A stretch of DNA of 50,510 nucleotides from Cephalotrichum gorgonifer (taxonomy: Eukaryota > Ascomycota > Sordariomycetes > Microascales > Microascaceae). The notes beneath the pieces were generated by a model that saw only the letters and a list, made by a program, of their open reading frames with translations, had not been told where the DNA came from and did not search any database. Position 1 is the first letter of the stretch; every line of letters starts with the position of its first letter. A program made the translations under genes and the position numbers. Below, one piece after another: positions 24,111 through 35,834 of the stretch. The DNA lies in contig ONZQ02000007.1 of the NCBI GenBank assembly GCA_900312665.1, positions 731,279 through 781,788 on the forward strand, given 5' to 3'.

Positions 24111-26878
24111 ATGGCCTCGGAAGCGGCCGCGGATAAAACCGCCGACGTGGCGGGTGTTTGGAAGTGAGTCCCTCCGTTTCATGGCTCTCATATTGCCATG
24201 TATGGGAACCGGGTGTGAGATCCGCTGCTAATGGCCTGTACAGACATGCCCAAAAGATCCTCAAGGTTATCCAGAAGGAGACGAAGAGCCTTAAGCGCGC
24301 CTCCCCCTCTGAGATCACCGACGCGAAATGGAAGTCGCTCGAGGATGCGATGAGCCAGTACGTTTCTTCATGGTCTAGCTGTGGCCTCTCGAGCTAGGCT
24401 TGCTAACTAGCCCAAGATATCGCCTTGCCTGCGTTGGCATCTTGTTTCAAGACCTCGAATTCGCGGACCAGAGTGAGGTCGAGAAGGCGCTTTGGACGAG
24501 CCATATTCTCATCAATAACATCTATCGCCATGTCAGCAAGCATCTGCCTTCAGATATGAGAGCGAAGATCAGAAGTGTCGAGAGCCAATACAACAGGTTC
24601 ATCACCACTTCTCAGCTTTTCTACAAGGGCTACATCCAGCGTCTCTCCCAGCGCTACAACATCCGATCTCTGCACAGAATCGCTTCAGCCGTTGAGGTCC
24701 AGCATGGCCCACAACGAGACACCATCAACACTATCTCACCTAGCACACAAGCCAGGATTCTTCGTTCTGTGCAGGAGACCCTGACTTACCTCGGGGACCT
24801 AGCTCGTTACCGAGGCCACTTGAGGCCCAACGGCCGGGATAACCAATCTGCTGTCACGTATTATAGCCTAGCGCACGATGTCTCCCCCGACCGTGGGTAC
24901 GCACTCCACCAGATTGGCGTTACCTACCTTGAGTCGGACAAGCATCTCGATGTGGTTTACTACTTCTTTCTGTCCCTGGCTCGATCGACGCCCCACCCAA
25001 ACGCCCAAAGGAATCTTGAGTCCAAACTGAAGACGGTCCAGGCCAACAGGGCTAATGTGACCTCTTCGCAGTCGACGCAAAAGATTCTCGAGGGGCGAGT
25101 GGCCCAACTCTTCGCCAACTACATGACAAATACCTCGTTCGCCGGCCGTGACGAACTCGAGAAGACTGTTCTAGCAAGGCTTGAGCAGTTCCTGCAGTCC
25201 CCACACCCTACCGAGGTCGTTATAAAGACGGTTCTCGTAGCCATGGGAGCGTACTACTATGCCAAGAAACAACAAGGTATCCAACCCCCACCCTCCGTTC
25301 CCATGCAGTTTGGTGATAGATTCTCACACGAAGTTAGGACCGTCACTCGGGGCAGTGTACACCCTGTCTTTCACCCTCCAGCTACTCCGTACCATCTGTC
25401 AGAGTATCCGCAGCTGGGTACGAGAAGCACGAGGCGTGATGCCGGGCGAATCCGAGACGGAGAACTCGCGAATAGCGGCAGCCCGGGACATTTCCCCAGG
25501 CGTGGATACAGCTATCCGCGTTCTCCGCCTATTCTGCTGCTGGCTTTCGTGTCACGCCGAGGACTTGGCGCACGCGCCGCAGCCTGTTCAGCCCGCTGTC
25601 GAGAGCGCGTGGAAAGATTTCGCGCAGACCGTCACTGAGCTCGTTGATTATATGACGCCCGACATCATCGCCTTTTGCCACCGGCGTGACGAGTCATCTC
25701 CAGCCACAGCCCCGTACCTGCTCAGGGAAGACGAAGAGGCAGTCTGCTATCTCGCGGTTGGAGACGCCAGCTCCGAGGTGTACCAGCGTCTTTTCCACCG
25801 AGATGACAGTACGCGGAAGCCTACGTCACTCGAGTTTGGCGATGATCTCCTCAGTGCGGAAGACGAGCTCATCCATTGCCTGGAAGATATCATATACTCA
25901 ACTCAACGCTTCTCCGAGAGTTCGCTCTTCCCTATTACCCTCAGGGACGATGGAAGCGGAAATCGCATTGTGGACTATGGGTATGATACCCATGACGAAC
26001 CCGCCCAACCGCAAGCTATCTTACCAGACCAGGCCAAGCCAGCCGACACAGTAACCAACGGCACCGAACTCGGGAAGGATTCTCGTGACACAGTGGGGAC
26101 GCCCCGTCCAGCTAAGGAGGCCAATATAAAGAGCCCAGGCGACGTTTACTACTCACCGACCACGGAGTTGAACGTCGGCCCGAAGATGGCCATGGATGTC
26201 GGGCAACCTCGCGCTGAGCTCTCGCCCAAGTTTTGTGCCCTCCCTTGGAGCTGGTTTCACACACCCGCACCGACTGGAGTTTGGACGTGGTTGACTCGTG
26301 AGGTGTATGATAGCCTCTTACCTGCTCATGAACCCGCGGCAATGCCTCCACCTACAGGAGCGGAGGATAGCCAACGCGAAATGCTACTGCGAATGCTCCG
26401 GTCGGCGCCCCAAGCCACGCCTCAAGATGGTGTGCCCAAGGCAGGAGTTCCTGCCCATAGCCAAGGCACCTTCCAGACAGGTCATCCCAATCTCTATGGC
26501 CTCCCACTTAGTCCGAGGCATAACTATGGAACGGTCAACGCTGCGGCGTCTCCCAGCAACCCGGCTTTGGGCCTGAACATGGTCCCGTACTTGGACGGTA
26601 TGGGGGAGCAGGCGGACGCATACATGCTTTACCAACAGGACCAGCTCCACCATCATTCATACAACGATCAACTCCACCAGCAGGCGTACAACGCGCAGCT
26701 CTCCCAGCAGATTGAGCAGCAAATGGCGGCCATCCAACTTACGCAAGCGCAAGGGCGCTCTCGACCTAGGTCAAGTCGAGGGAATGCGGGTCGCCGTGGA
26801 CGAAACCATGCGGAGGAGCCAACGGCCTTGGCGGGGTCACGGACAAGGCGCGCTCAGCGGAGCATCGGAGGTCCCTGA
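24111..26878 (+). CDS. EST1/SMG7-like protein (telomerase and nonsense-mediated decay family)
   Basis: Four exons (24111-24163, 24244-24357, 24417-25276, 25356-26878) give 849 residues. Exon 2 must end before GTACGT, not before the later GTTTCT, because only that keeps the frame (SQYRLACVG). Residues 15 to about 330 form the Est1-type 14-3-3-like/TPR domain: helical AQKILKVIQKETKSL, FYKGYIQRLSQRYNIRSLHR, then the hallmark TYLGDLARYR, AVTYYSLAHDVSPDRGYALH and VVYYFFLSLARS. In animals and plants such domains read the phosphorylated helicase Upf1 in nonsense-mediated decay; in yeast Est1 recruits telomerase and Ebs1 acts in decay. No PIN nuclease domain is visible, so it is SMG7/Ebs1/Est1-like rather than SMG6-like. 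The C-terminal third is disordered, with a Gln/His-rich repeat (HSYNDQLHQQAYNAQLSQQ) and a basic ending. Family is clear; the specific role is open. Confidence 0.85.
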
Positions 26879-27867
26879 AGAGATTCCTCGACCCTGAGTT
26901 TTGATGCCATGCTATCGCCTCATACGCGTCCAACGGAGCGGCCGGCTAATATCCGACCAACTTCTGATTGTCGACACCCGATGGAACAGGGGCCTGCCCC
27001 TACGGTTGGCTTCACAGCGACGAACCGTACGCTAGTCACTGTGAGACCTAAACTCATCTCGCCAGCGCCCCAGCCTTAACGCCGGGCCCAGCTGCGAGTT
27101 TAGTCGTGGGTAGGAACAAGGCTGGACGGTCCATGCCCCCCCCGCCTCCCTCGCCCCCTCGGAGTCACCCTCTTTGCAGGCCGTCCTAGGAAAAGGGCGA
27201 GGGACTTCTGTTGTGTTCGGACTTGACACGTCCCCGTGGGAGGCCATGTGTGCCCACGCCACGCTCATTTTAACCCCGTTTTACTTCATTTTCCCACGCC
27301 ACGACAGCATCGACCCGTTCGGGTTCGCCCTGCTCGCGGCCTATTGTTCCGGGTTCCCCGTACAGGGAGCTGGTTTGTGCTTGCCCCGGATTATTCTGCT
27401 GCGGTCTCCTTGTACTCGTCGGGAGCCATATTCTTCTTGAACCCATAATTTTGGGCCTTTTTTTCTTCTTCCTGAGCACATGAAGATGAGGAGAAGACGA
27501 GAGAAAGAGAGACAGAAGGGGGAAAAAGATTATTTGCCCTTCTTCGACCTCTCTCGTTTGAAACCACCCCTTCTCTAGCTACAGAAAATTGAATAATGCG
27601 TTGAGCTTTGCGCCTCCCGTTCCCGTTCCCGTGATCCTGTTACCTTCCCTTTCCCGGTAACTTTCCCTTGGTTGCGTTTACACAATTCTAAAACTCGCTT
27701 TTGTTGTTGAAACCTTACGTGATGATGTATTTCCCTAAAAATGTCCCATCCTGACGACTCGATCTGGGAGAAAGAAAATAAAAGAAGAAAAAAAAAAAGT
27801 AGATGGGCGACGGGTGGGATCAGCTTTACTGCCCGTCGCCCATCGGGAATCTGCTCCTTACAACCCC
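26879..27867. other. Convergent intergenic region, EST1-like gene and adenosine kinase
   Basis: About 1 kb between two stop codons, holding both 3'UTRs. No gene is seen. It ends on the adenosine kinase side with a strong hairpin and A/T tract, listed separately. Confidence 0.6.
27802..27844 (-). terminator. Perfect 13-bp hairpin followed by a T tract, 3' of adenosine kinase
   Basis: GATGGGCGACGGG (27802-27814) and its exact reverse complement (27832-27844) flank a 17-base loop. On the minus strand the hairpin begins 23 bases after the adenosine kinase stop codon and is followed within a few bases by a run of about twelve T residues. The shape resembles an intrinsic terminator, which RNA polymerase II is not known to use in the bacterial way. 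It may instead stabilise or localise the mRNA or mark a 3' end. The structure is seen; the role is inference. Confidence 0.55.
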
Positions 27868-29341
27868 TTAGTTGGGGTAGGACTGCTTGGGCATGGGGTA
27901 CCTATTATTTCACGTATTAGCTCTAATTCACATACTAGGGACGCCAGAGGAGTAAGAGAAAAAAGGCGGGGGGGGGGACTAACGAAGGACCAAGCTCCTG
28001 GATGCTCAACCTCGCTAGCCACTGGCCCATATCGACCGCCTTCTCAAGCGACTGGCCCTGAACCAGACCCGCGAGGAAGCCGCCGGCGAAGGCGTCGCCC
28101 GCACCGTTGGTGTCGTTGATCTTGGAGGCCTCGATGGCGTGGACGGGGACCTCGGTGACGGAGTCCTCGCCCTGGACGGCGATGAGGGTGGGGAGGGTGC
28201 CCTGGGTGATGATGGCGACGCGCTTGCGCTGGGAGTTGGCCTTGGGGAGGTTGGCGAGGTGGAGGGCGACGTCCTTGGGGGCGGAGGAGGCGAGGGAGTG
28301 GGACTCGGCGTAGGCGGCGGCCTCGGCCTCGTTTCCGATGACGTAGTCCCAGTAGCTCTCCGAGGCGTCGACGACGTCCTTGAAGAACTGGGGGATGAAG
28401 GGGGCCGAGAGGTTCAGGACGAAGGCCTTGTTCTTCTCCGCCGCGAGCTTGCCGAGCTCCATGATGGCGGGGGGGCAGACTGTTGAGGGCGTCGACAAAA
28501 GTTAGTTTCACACCCCGCTTGCTGTTTTCGGAACCCACCACTGCAAGCGTTCCTGGAGGCCCCACGAGAACACACTCCGCGAAGGAAGGAACGATGTGGT
28601 AAGCTAGGCGAGAAAAGATAAAAGAAGGGGGGGACGTACCGGTGAAGTGGTAACCACCCACGTAGATGATCTCGGCGCCCTCAGCGAGAGCCCAGACCTC
28701 GGGCTTCTTCAAGTGCTCGAGGTCATAGTGGTTCGCGGCGCCGAGGGCGGTGCAGAGAGACCTGTTGTGGCCGGTGATGACGACACCGCACCTGCCGGTC
28801 GGGACCTCGGGGTCGACGCGGTACTCGGTCCTCAGGCCGACCTCGCGGACGGCGTCCTTCAGGATGGCGGCGTACTTGTCGTCGCCGACACCGCCGACGT
28901 AGACGACGCTGTTGGGGGGCAGGATGTACTGGGCGCCGCGGGCGGAGTTCTGGGCCGCGCCGCCGGCGATGAGCTTGGCGTCGTAGTTGGTCAGGAGGTC
29001 CTCGTACAGGCCGAGGTGCTGGTCCTCGGCGAGGATGGCGTCGTTGGCCTTGAGGTTGTACTTGGCGAGGAGGGCGTCATCTCCAACGGCCTGGATGTCT
29101 GGAGCGAGTTTACCATCGCGTTAGAGCCTCTCTCTCTCTCTCTCACGCGACATTCCATACATGGGGAGGGGGGAGAGAGAATAGGTAGGTAGAGCTGCCC
29201 TGCCCGGGCTCTCTCTCCTATTTCTGATCCGCCCAGATGTATTGGTTTGGTGGTACCTCAAAGGACGCGGGTTAAAGGGAGCTACGTACCTAGGAGAGGG
29301 TTCTCCAGACAGAAGAGGGCATATTCCTTTCCGGACGACAT
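27868..29341 (-). CDS. ado1: Adenosine kinase
   Basis: Four exons (29341-29290, 29098-28640, 28479-27984, 27901-27868) give 346 residues, the usual fungal length. The enzyme phosphorylates adenosine to AMP with ATP in the cytosol; it recycles the adenosine made by the S-adenosylmethionine cycle. Seen: start MSSGKEYALFCLENPLLDIQ, the PfkB-family first signature GGAAQNSARGAQYIL, VGGVGDDKYA, and the second signature NDTNGAGDAFAGGF, whose catalytic base is Asp299. The conserved GYHFT is completed by splicing to VCPPAIMELG. The last exon of 34 bases gives the ending SYPMPKQSYPN. Intron 1 contains a CT microsatellite (29128-29144). It is convergent with the EST1-like gene. Confidence 0.96.
29128..29144. 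repeat. (CT)n microsatellite in adenosine kinase intron 1
   Basis: Seventeen-base CT run within the first intron (29099-29289), upstream of neither splice site consensus. Confidence 0.85.
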
Positions 29342-30409
29342 CTTGCTGTTCCGCCGAGTTGCTTGGGAGGTTGAATAGGGGTGGTGGTGGTAATGGTGAG
29401 GGAAGAGTTTGTTCTGGTAACAACAGCTGGGACGGATGGCGGGGTTCTTGCGCAAGTTTTGGCGGGCAGGGGTAATAATAATGGCGGGGTATCTCATGTG
29501 GAAGTTGGAACGTGGGGTTCGGTGCGGGACCGGCCATGGCAATTGGAAGTGCAAGGTCAGTGGGCCGTGTTTCGCTGCAGCGGCAGATGAGAGCAGCCCG
29601 ACAGCGCGACCGGCGCCCTGCTTACAGAGGTGGGACATTTCCTGCGAGGCTTTCGCCGTCTCATTTCTAATGGATTGCCCGATTGATTGCTTTCAATACA
29701 GCAAAAAAAAGTGAGTTCGTTTGTCTCGGGATGGAAGGGGGAAGGCAAGAAGGGAAGGAAGGGAGGCAAAAGTGGCTTGGGAAATACTGCTACTGTTCAC
29801 AGGTTCCCGATTTATTGGATCCTAGTCCCCGTTCGAACCAATACACTTGAGGCTTGCATCATCGATACGATGGATGGATGTTTAGTGTCGGGAAACGGTA
29901 CACTCCTCAGAACAATGAAACCACCTTCGTACTTGTAAATATCGAGAGCGAGTCGAGTACGCTTCGTCGGGGGGGGGATACAGACCTCTTTCTTTGGGTT
30001 TCAACCTGCGATTCCAAAACTGTGCGTCCCGCAAAATCTGACCCTGACCCCCGATCCTCGAAAATCCAGACACGCCATGAGACTCGGAGAGAAAAAAAGA
30101 CCTGGCCAGCCTAAGCTGTAGGTAGGGCCTGTATGGTTTCTTGTGTTTTTTGTTCATTCATTGGCATTCAAATAACACCGTAATCCTCCTCCGTTCTTTT
30201 TGGCCCCAATCAAGACAACACATCTAATAGACCAGCCGTCACACTTCTCGTCTTCGGTTTGGCGCCTCGGCACCGCGATTGGCTGGAAATCATGAAATGC
30301 CCTTGTACTTTCGTCCGAGCTACCAACTATCTGCCCGTGGAGAGTACCCGTCAAAGATGATGCTAGCCTGTAAACACCGACCCTATGAACCAGGAAAAGC
30401 CAAGAGGAC
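29342..30409. other. Intergenic region: adenosine kinase promoter and RPL2 3' end
   Basis: About 1.07 kb between two minus-strand genes transcribed in the same direction. It must hold the RPL2 3'UTR and the adenosine kinase promoter. Poly-A and G-rich tracts are present; no gene is supported. Confidence 0.55.
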
Positions 30410-31467
30410 TTAATCCTTGACCTTCTGGGTACCACGCAGGAGACCCGTCCTCCTGGCGGCAATAAGACCAGCCTTCTGACCCTTCGAGGCGTACCGCGAG
30501 ATAGTCGAAGCCTTACCGATATGTTGATGGTTACCCTAGACGAGGTGTCAGTGATTGTCTGGCCCGTGGGCACGGGTGGTCTTGGGATGGCGCTGGCGCT
30601 ACTTACACCACCGTGAGGATGGTCGACGGGGTTCATGGCAACACCACGGGTCTTGGGCCAGCTGTTACGCTTGACAGCGAACTTATGCTTAGCGCGCGAG
30701 GCCTCTGTAAAGAAGAAAAAAAAACGTCAGTAAGCAGATCCATAGCCACACTTTCTCACTCCCCCATCCCCACACAAGTCCCTCCAGGACACCCATCAAA
30801 ATTCCGCGGGGTCGACGTACTCATCAGGGGCTTGTCGGTACGGCCACCACCAGCGACGATACCGATCATGCCGCGGGATCCGCTGGAAACGACCTTCTTG
30901 GCGCCGGAGGGGAGCTTGACGCGGGTCTTGCCCTCGTCGGTGTTGTGGCCGATAATGGTAACGTAGTTGCCCGAAGTCCGGGCAAGGGTGCCGCGGTCAC
31001 CGATCCTCTCCTCCACGTTGGTGACGACGGTACCCTCGGGCATCGAGCCGAGGGGAAGGATGTTTCCGACGGTAAGGGCGGCCTTCTTTCCGGCGTAGAT
31101 GAACTGGCCGGTGTACATGCCCTCGTTGGCGATGAAGGTCTCCGTCCTGAGCTTGAACCGGTACTGGTCGCGGAAGGCAACCTTGGCGAGGGGCGCACCG
31201 CGGCCGGGGTCGTGGATGATCTCCTTCACGATTCCGCGCGTGTATCCGTGTCGCTCCGCATAGTCGAGAGACCTGAACTTAGCCGCGCCATTTCGGAGGC
31301 GGGTGTTGGCAGCTAGAAAAAGGCAGAAACTGTGAGTAGGGGGAATCGAGGAAAGACGGGGATTTCGGTTTCTCGCGTCGCCTTGGAGGTCGTCACATTG
31401 GGAGGGGAGAGTCCATACTGAAGATGCTGCCGCGACCCTTCCTCTGGTTGCGAATGACCCTACCCAT
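30410..31467 (-). CDS. rpl2: 60S ribosomal protein L2 (uL2)
   Basis: Four exons (31467-31419, 31312-30821, 30704-30607, 30535-30410) give 254 residues, exactly the length of yeast Rpl2. uL2 is a core large-subunit protein near the peptidyl-transferase centre. Seen: start MGRVIRNQRKGRGSIFT, AAKFRSLDYAERHGYTRGIV, the GRGAPLAKV and FRDQYRFK stretches, KLPSGAKKVV, and the highly conserved VAMNPVDHPHGGGNHQHIGK, which is interrupted by intron 3 between two glycine codons. The ending is RTGLLRGTQKVKD. The start codon follows directly from the conserved MGRVIR N-terminus. A TCACGTGA box sits about 290 bases upstream at 31759-31766. High certainty. Confidence 0.98.
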
Positions 31468-33722
31468 CTCGACCGATTATCCTTGAATCTCGAGAATGGG
31501 ACGTGAAATAGATCAATAGAACTGCTGCTGCGGGAAAGACTTCAGTTAGGGGGGGAAGTTCCCTCGATTGCGATGGGGGTGGGAGGAGGTGGAAGTGGGA
31601 GGGTTGGATACTCACCACTTGCAGTTTCTGTTCTGTCACCTACAAGTCGTGGTGTGGAGGGCTCAAAATTTTGGCGTTTCCTTGCCAGGGCCTAATGTAT
31701 GGGTAGATGATTGTCCGGCCTAGAGTGGATCGCTCCAATTTGTGTGTAGAAACCCTTGTCACGTGAGCCGGCTGAAGTCTGGACCGACAACTGAGTTTCG
31801 ACTTCGGTGTGCGCCAGGAGGGGGGCAATTGGGCAACCGGACCAATCAATTCAGCCCCCCACATGGGCTGGAGGTACGGATACAACCGAGCACACTGAAT
31901 GAGCTCGGTCTCTATCAGCCCACCATTTGCGTGACTGACATAAGCCACCTCCAAACATTCTAACCTCCTCCGATGAGGCATCTCAGAGCCAAACCGGTTG
32001 GACGCGATGTGTATCTATCTCAACAGCCCACCAAATTGGTAGCAGAATAGGCACTGCATGAGCGCCGCCATTATATCCACTATCCACCGTGCTCCTCTTC
32101 CTTCTCGATGGCGTACGAAATGGAAACACGTCCCTTGATAGCACCATCCCGAAGCTCATGACTGGGCCGCGAAGCGCCTTGAATTCCATGTTGTGTTGTC
32201 CAGGCACCACTGGTTCCGTTGTTATCGAGAAACCCCTCGTGGTGATGGTGGTGCCTGCGCTTTCTGGCAGGTTAGTTTGGCTGCATGCCAGACCTCGACC
32301 CTGGCCGGAAAGGACAGTGGCACCAAGATTACCCCCGCAGCTCGGATACCTCCAAAATGGTGTTGGGAGTTGACGCCGGAATATCTAATTTCTGCCACCG
32401 AGATCTATTCTTTGGGTCACATGAATCCATAGGATGCCTAGGTGTATGGGCGTGGTCTCTGGCCGCAGCTGCAGACAGGGTGATCCCAGCCTTTCTTTGC
32501 GCAAGCCTGGCCATCAGGACAAAGGACAGATGGCCGTCCCCAATCTCCACACTCCTGCTATATTTCTGAAATCGACTTGCTTACACTACAGCTACAAGGT
32601 TCAGTTCATCACGCCGAATTATGGGATGGCTTTTTGTCCGCTGGGGGATTTCTACCCGGTAGCCCCGCCCGTGATGATCCCGGTGTCGCTCTATCGGGAT
32701 GTGGATGCGCTTGGCGAAGTCGCCTGCAGGACGCGCTCTCAACCTCATCATCGATGGGCCTCCGTCAAGGACGCCGTCTGGGAAAATGACCACTACTGTA
32801 CCATGGCTTGGACCTCGAGGCAACCTAGGATTACGCAGACAGGCGACCTCATGCACCGGTCATGTGACCCACCATTTTGCTGGCGGCAGTCGATCAGCTT
32901 CAGAAGTTCACTTCGAAGTACCTATTCTGGGTTGGGATAAACTCTCGTCCTTATGGACTCATAGAGCGAGCCCTATGCTACATTCTTTACCTCGACGACG
33001 GCGATGGTTGAGGATCTCAAGTGAGATCACCAAATGTTGGCGCATAAACCAAAGGGGAGATTATACGGCATGGGTGGTGCATGGGTGGTCGAAGGAGATA
33101 GGTATTGGAATGTGGTGGGAATGTCCTCGAACTCAGATGGATGGGATGCGGTAGGGCGGCCATTTCCCCCCTGGAGGACCTCAACATTTGTTTGAGACGG
33201 GCGGACGGACTTGCCAGGTCACAGTCTCGAAGCGCTGGTGGGGCCCGTACTCGGCACCGGCCACCATGCACTTTTGTTATCTCTCCACCCTCGCAGTTGA
33301 AAGGAAGCCACCGAACGCGCTTTGGCTGTTGCATTGGAATGGTCTTGATTTATAGTACTCGTAAATTCCCCATCATTGGCTAGATGCGTATATATGAGAG
33401 TATATCAAAAGTCAGCTCTCTAGAGGATGGCTTCAGGTCAGCTCTCGAGGAAGCGGACGGGGATGCTGGTCGGGTAGAATCGCAGTTGCAGGCAGATTGG
33501 ATGAGGAATGCTTTGACCTATCAAACCTCCCTCCATGTTGTGCGGCTCAAGTGATGGTGGTGGTTGTTAATAGCGTGCGGGCCAATTTTGGCTTTATTAC
33601 CACGGCCCCGAGACGTTTCTTCCCTTCAACAACTGCAAGTGCCCACCAACGCGCCTTCCCGGAGCAAGTACGCGATCATACAGAGCCACGAATAGGGAAT
33701 TTATCATCCTAGGCCGACAAAA
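31468..33722. other. Divergent intergenic region, RPL2 and WHIM-protein gene
   Basis: About 2.25 kb between divergent start codons. Several overlapping open frames (for example 32434-32940 and 32699-33154 on +, 31983-32210 and 32581-32856 on -) show no domain I recognise and contradict one another. It may hold a decayed element or a fast-evolving gene, but nothing can be supported. A TCACGTGA box lies at 31759-31766 in the RPL2 promoter. Confidence 0.5.
31759..31766. promoter_or_regulatory. TCACGTGA E-box upstream of RPL2
   Basis: Perfect 8-bp palindrome, 292 bases upstream of the RPL2 start codon. In several yeasts Cbf1-type bHLH factors bind this motif, in some species at ribosomal protein genes; the link here is inference. 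Confidence 0.5.
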
Positions 33723-35834
33723 ATGGCGAAAGATGACCTCTCCGATTTATCTTCCCTTTCCTCCCTCTCACCGCCGCCCCCTTCCGAATCGGAATCCGAG
33801 GCGCCTGGAGGGAAGAAGGGGATCCTCAAGTTCTTTTCGAAAACCCCCAAAGACAAAATGACGACGGCATCAAAAGAGCCATCTCCTCCTCCTCGGAAGA
33901 GAGACCCCTCTCCCCCTCACGAATACACATTCGCCGACAACCCAGACATTGCTGTAGGTCCGCTCTAGGCTTCGCGCCGACCTACCAGCTCCCACATTTG
34001 CGGCGGACGCGAGGTTTCGCGTTCACGACGTCATACGCACTGTGCTAACCCACCTCCCAGTTTATAGTAATGTTCAGAAACCGATTCGACGAAGCATTCT
34101 CCAGATCCGCCCCGTCGTTTGGCCCTCAGGAACTCGAATACGATATTACCGAGCCGGTGCCAGGTAGCCGCGCTGAGGCGTTTCTCTGTGCCATTCTCGG
34201 GCTTCTGCTGAACCGGAAGCAGGATGTCAAGTACGCGACCGCTCTCCCTTCGACCCAACCCCCTGAGATCCGACGAAACATGCTAATACGTCGCTTTCCC
34301 ATAGGTCCGGACATTACAATCGAGCTCTGGAGGAAGCTATTAGCTCCAATAAGAACCAATGGCCAGAGCAGTGGAAGGGCAAGAACCCTATCGGGGGTAG
34401 CGGCGGTGCCACCTTCGCCTCAATGGCACCGACCGAGCGCGTACGTACTGACCCAAGGGATACCATCAGGCTAACCACTATATTCGGGACTGACCTTTGC
34501 CTCGCCTTTAGCTTACCCTCCTTCGTACCCTCATCTATTGGGCGCTGTCTTCGTCTGAGGCGGTGCGCTCTATAATCGCCAAATCCTACAAGCAAGCTCG
34601 GCACGAAGACGATCTGAACCAACCCCTCTCGGTCCAACCCTGGGGCTCTGATAGCGACAAGAGAAGATATTTCCTCGTTGAGGGCCGAGATAATACAAAC
34701 TTCCGCGTCTACCGTGAGAGCAATCCCGCTGGGTTCAAGAGGACCTGGTGGAGCGTCGCCGATGGAATTGACTCACTCATTGCCCTTGCCGACAAGCTTC
34801 AGACTGAAGACGGTGGCCCGAAGGCCAAGCGCCTAAGTCAAGGCATACATCAGGCCATCCCCAGGCTGCAGGATAGTGAGGAGGTAATTCATGAACCCTG
34901 ACAACCCCCCTTGTTCATACCTGGGTAGTGGTGCTAATATTTCTTCCAGAAACGGCGACGCAGGGAGTATCGCCAGAGAACCAAGGAACGGTTCAAGCGC
35001 CCCGAGATCGGATTTTCTCTCTACGAGGGACGCACTCGCGGAAAGCGGGTGAAGTATACCTATTCAGACGACGAAGATGATGTGTTCGGCGACTCTGGCC
35101 TCCGCCGTTCCACCCGGAACACTGGTACGAGCACGCCTGCCGATCCGACCAGTCAAGTTACGACGATGAGTGGCCGTCAAGTGCGACCACCTACGCGACT
35201 CAATCCCGACGGGGAAAGCACATCTGGAAGCGTGCAGGGGGATGTGTCCGATACCAACTCTAAGCAGGGCGACCTGGTAGGGTCGAATGGGCGCGCAAGG
35301 AGGGCCGCAGCCCGCAATCACAGCGCAAATGGATGGGCTGATCGGAGCGGAGACTCGATGGAGGAGGACGATGAGGACGATGAAGCTAGCGAAGCTGACT
35401 ATGGTGGCGACGAAGGGGACGGCGACCACGTGCCCGATGAATCGAATGACGATGACGACGACGACGACCTTGTTGAAGAGGAGCTTCTTAAAGAAGATCT
35501 CGATGTTCAAGACGACAAGAGCTTCGTTGTTAAGCTGGCCGTCGACTCGTCGAGACTGAAGGGACTTGCCCCGGGCGGCTTACCTTCCCCAGTTAATGAC
35601 TCGAAGGATGCCGGGGTGTCCCTCGACCTCCACATGAAGGATGCGCCCGTCGAAGGCGAGGCCCTCGATATCCCGAGACAACTTACCCCAGAGCCAACTG
35701 TGAAAGCCGACTCGGAAGAAAACGGTTCTCGAACTACAACAGCTGGGATCACGGCAACTTCGCTGGCTTTTAGAGGAAGCCCAGAGAAGTCACACATCGA
35801 CGCGCATGCACCATCTGTTGATGCACGCCAGTAA
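33723..35834 (+). CDS. WHIM/DDT-like chromatin-associated protein
   Basis: Five exons (33723-33953, 34061-34230, 34305-34440, 34512-34883, 34950-35834) give 597 residues; every junction keeps frame. After a Ser/Pro-rich start comes a DDT-like helical part (IAFIVMFRNRFDEAFSRSAP, AEAFLCAILGLLLNRK), then a WHIM1-like stretch (LTLLRTLIYWALSSSEAV) and a WHIM2-like stretch with PWGSDSDKRRYFLVEG and FRVYRESNP. WHIM motifs with DDT domains are known in ISWI partners (Itc1/ACF1, RSF1, CECR2), where they contact the remodeller and linker DNA. A basic segment KRRRREYRQRTKERF follows, then a strongly acidic stretch around residues 430-480 with seven Asp in a row. The C-terminus is disordered. A nuclear role as remodeller partner or histone-binding factor is inferred. 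Convergent with the DUF1770 gene. Confidence 0.8.

Noticed and set aside
24111..26878. SMG6-type endonuclease
   Set aside because: The C-terminal part is disordered and Gln-rich, without the acidic residues and fold pattern of a PIN nuclease domain.
32434..33154. Overlapping 150-170-codon frames on both strands before the WHIM-protein gene
   Set aside because: They contradict each other in frame and strand, and none shows a family motif. A decayed element is possible but cannot be shown.
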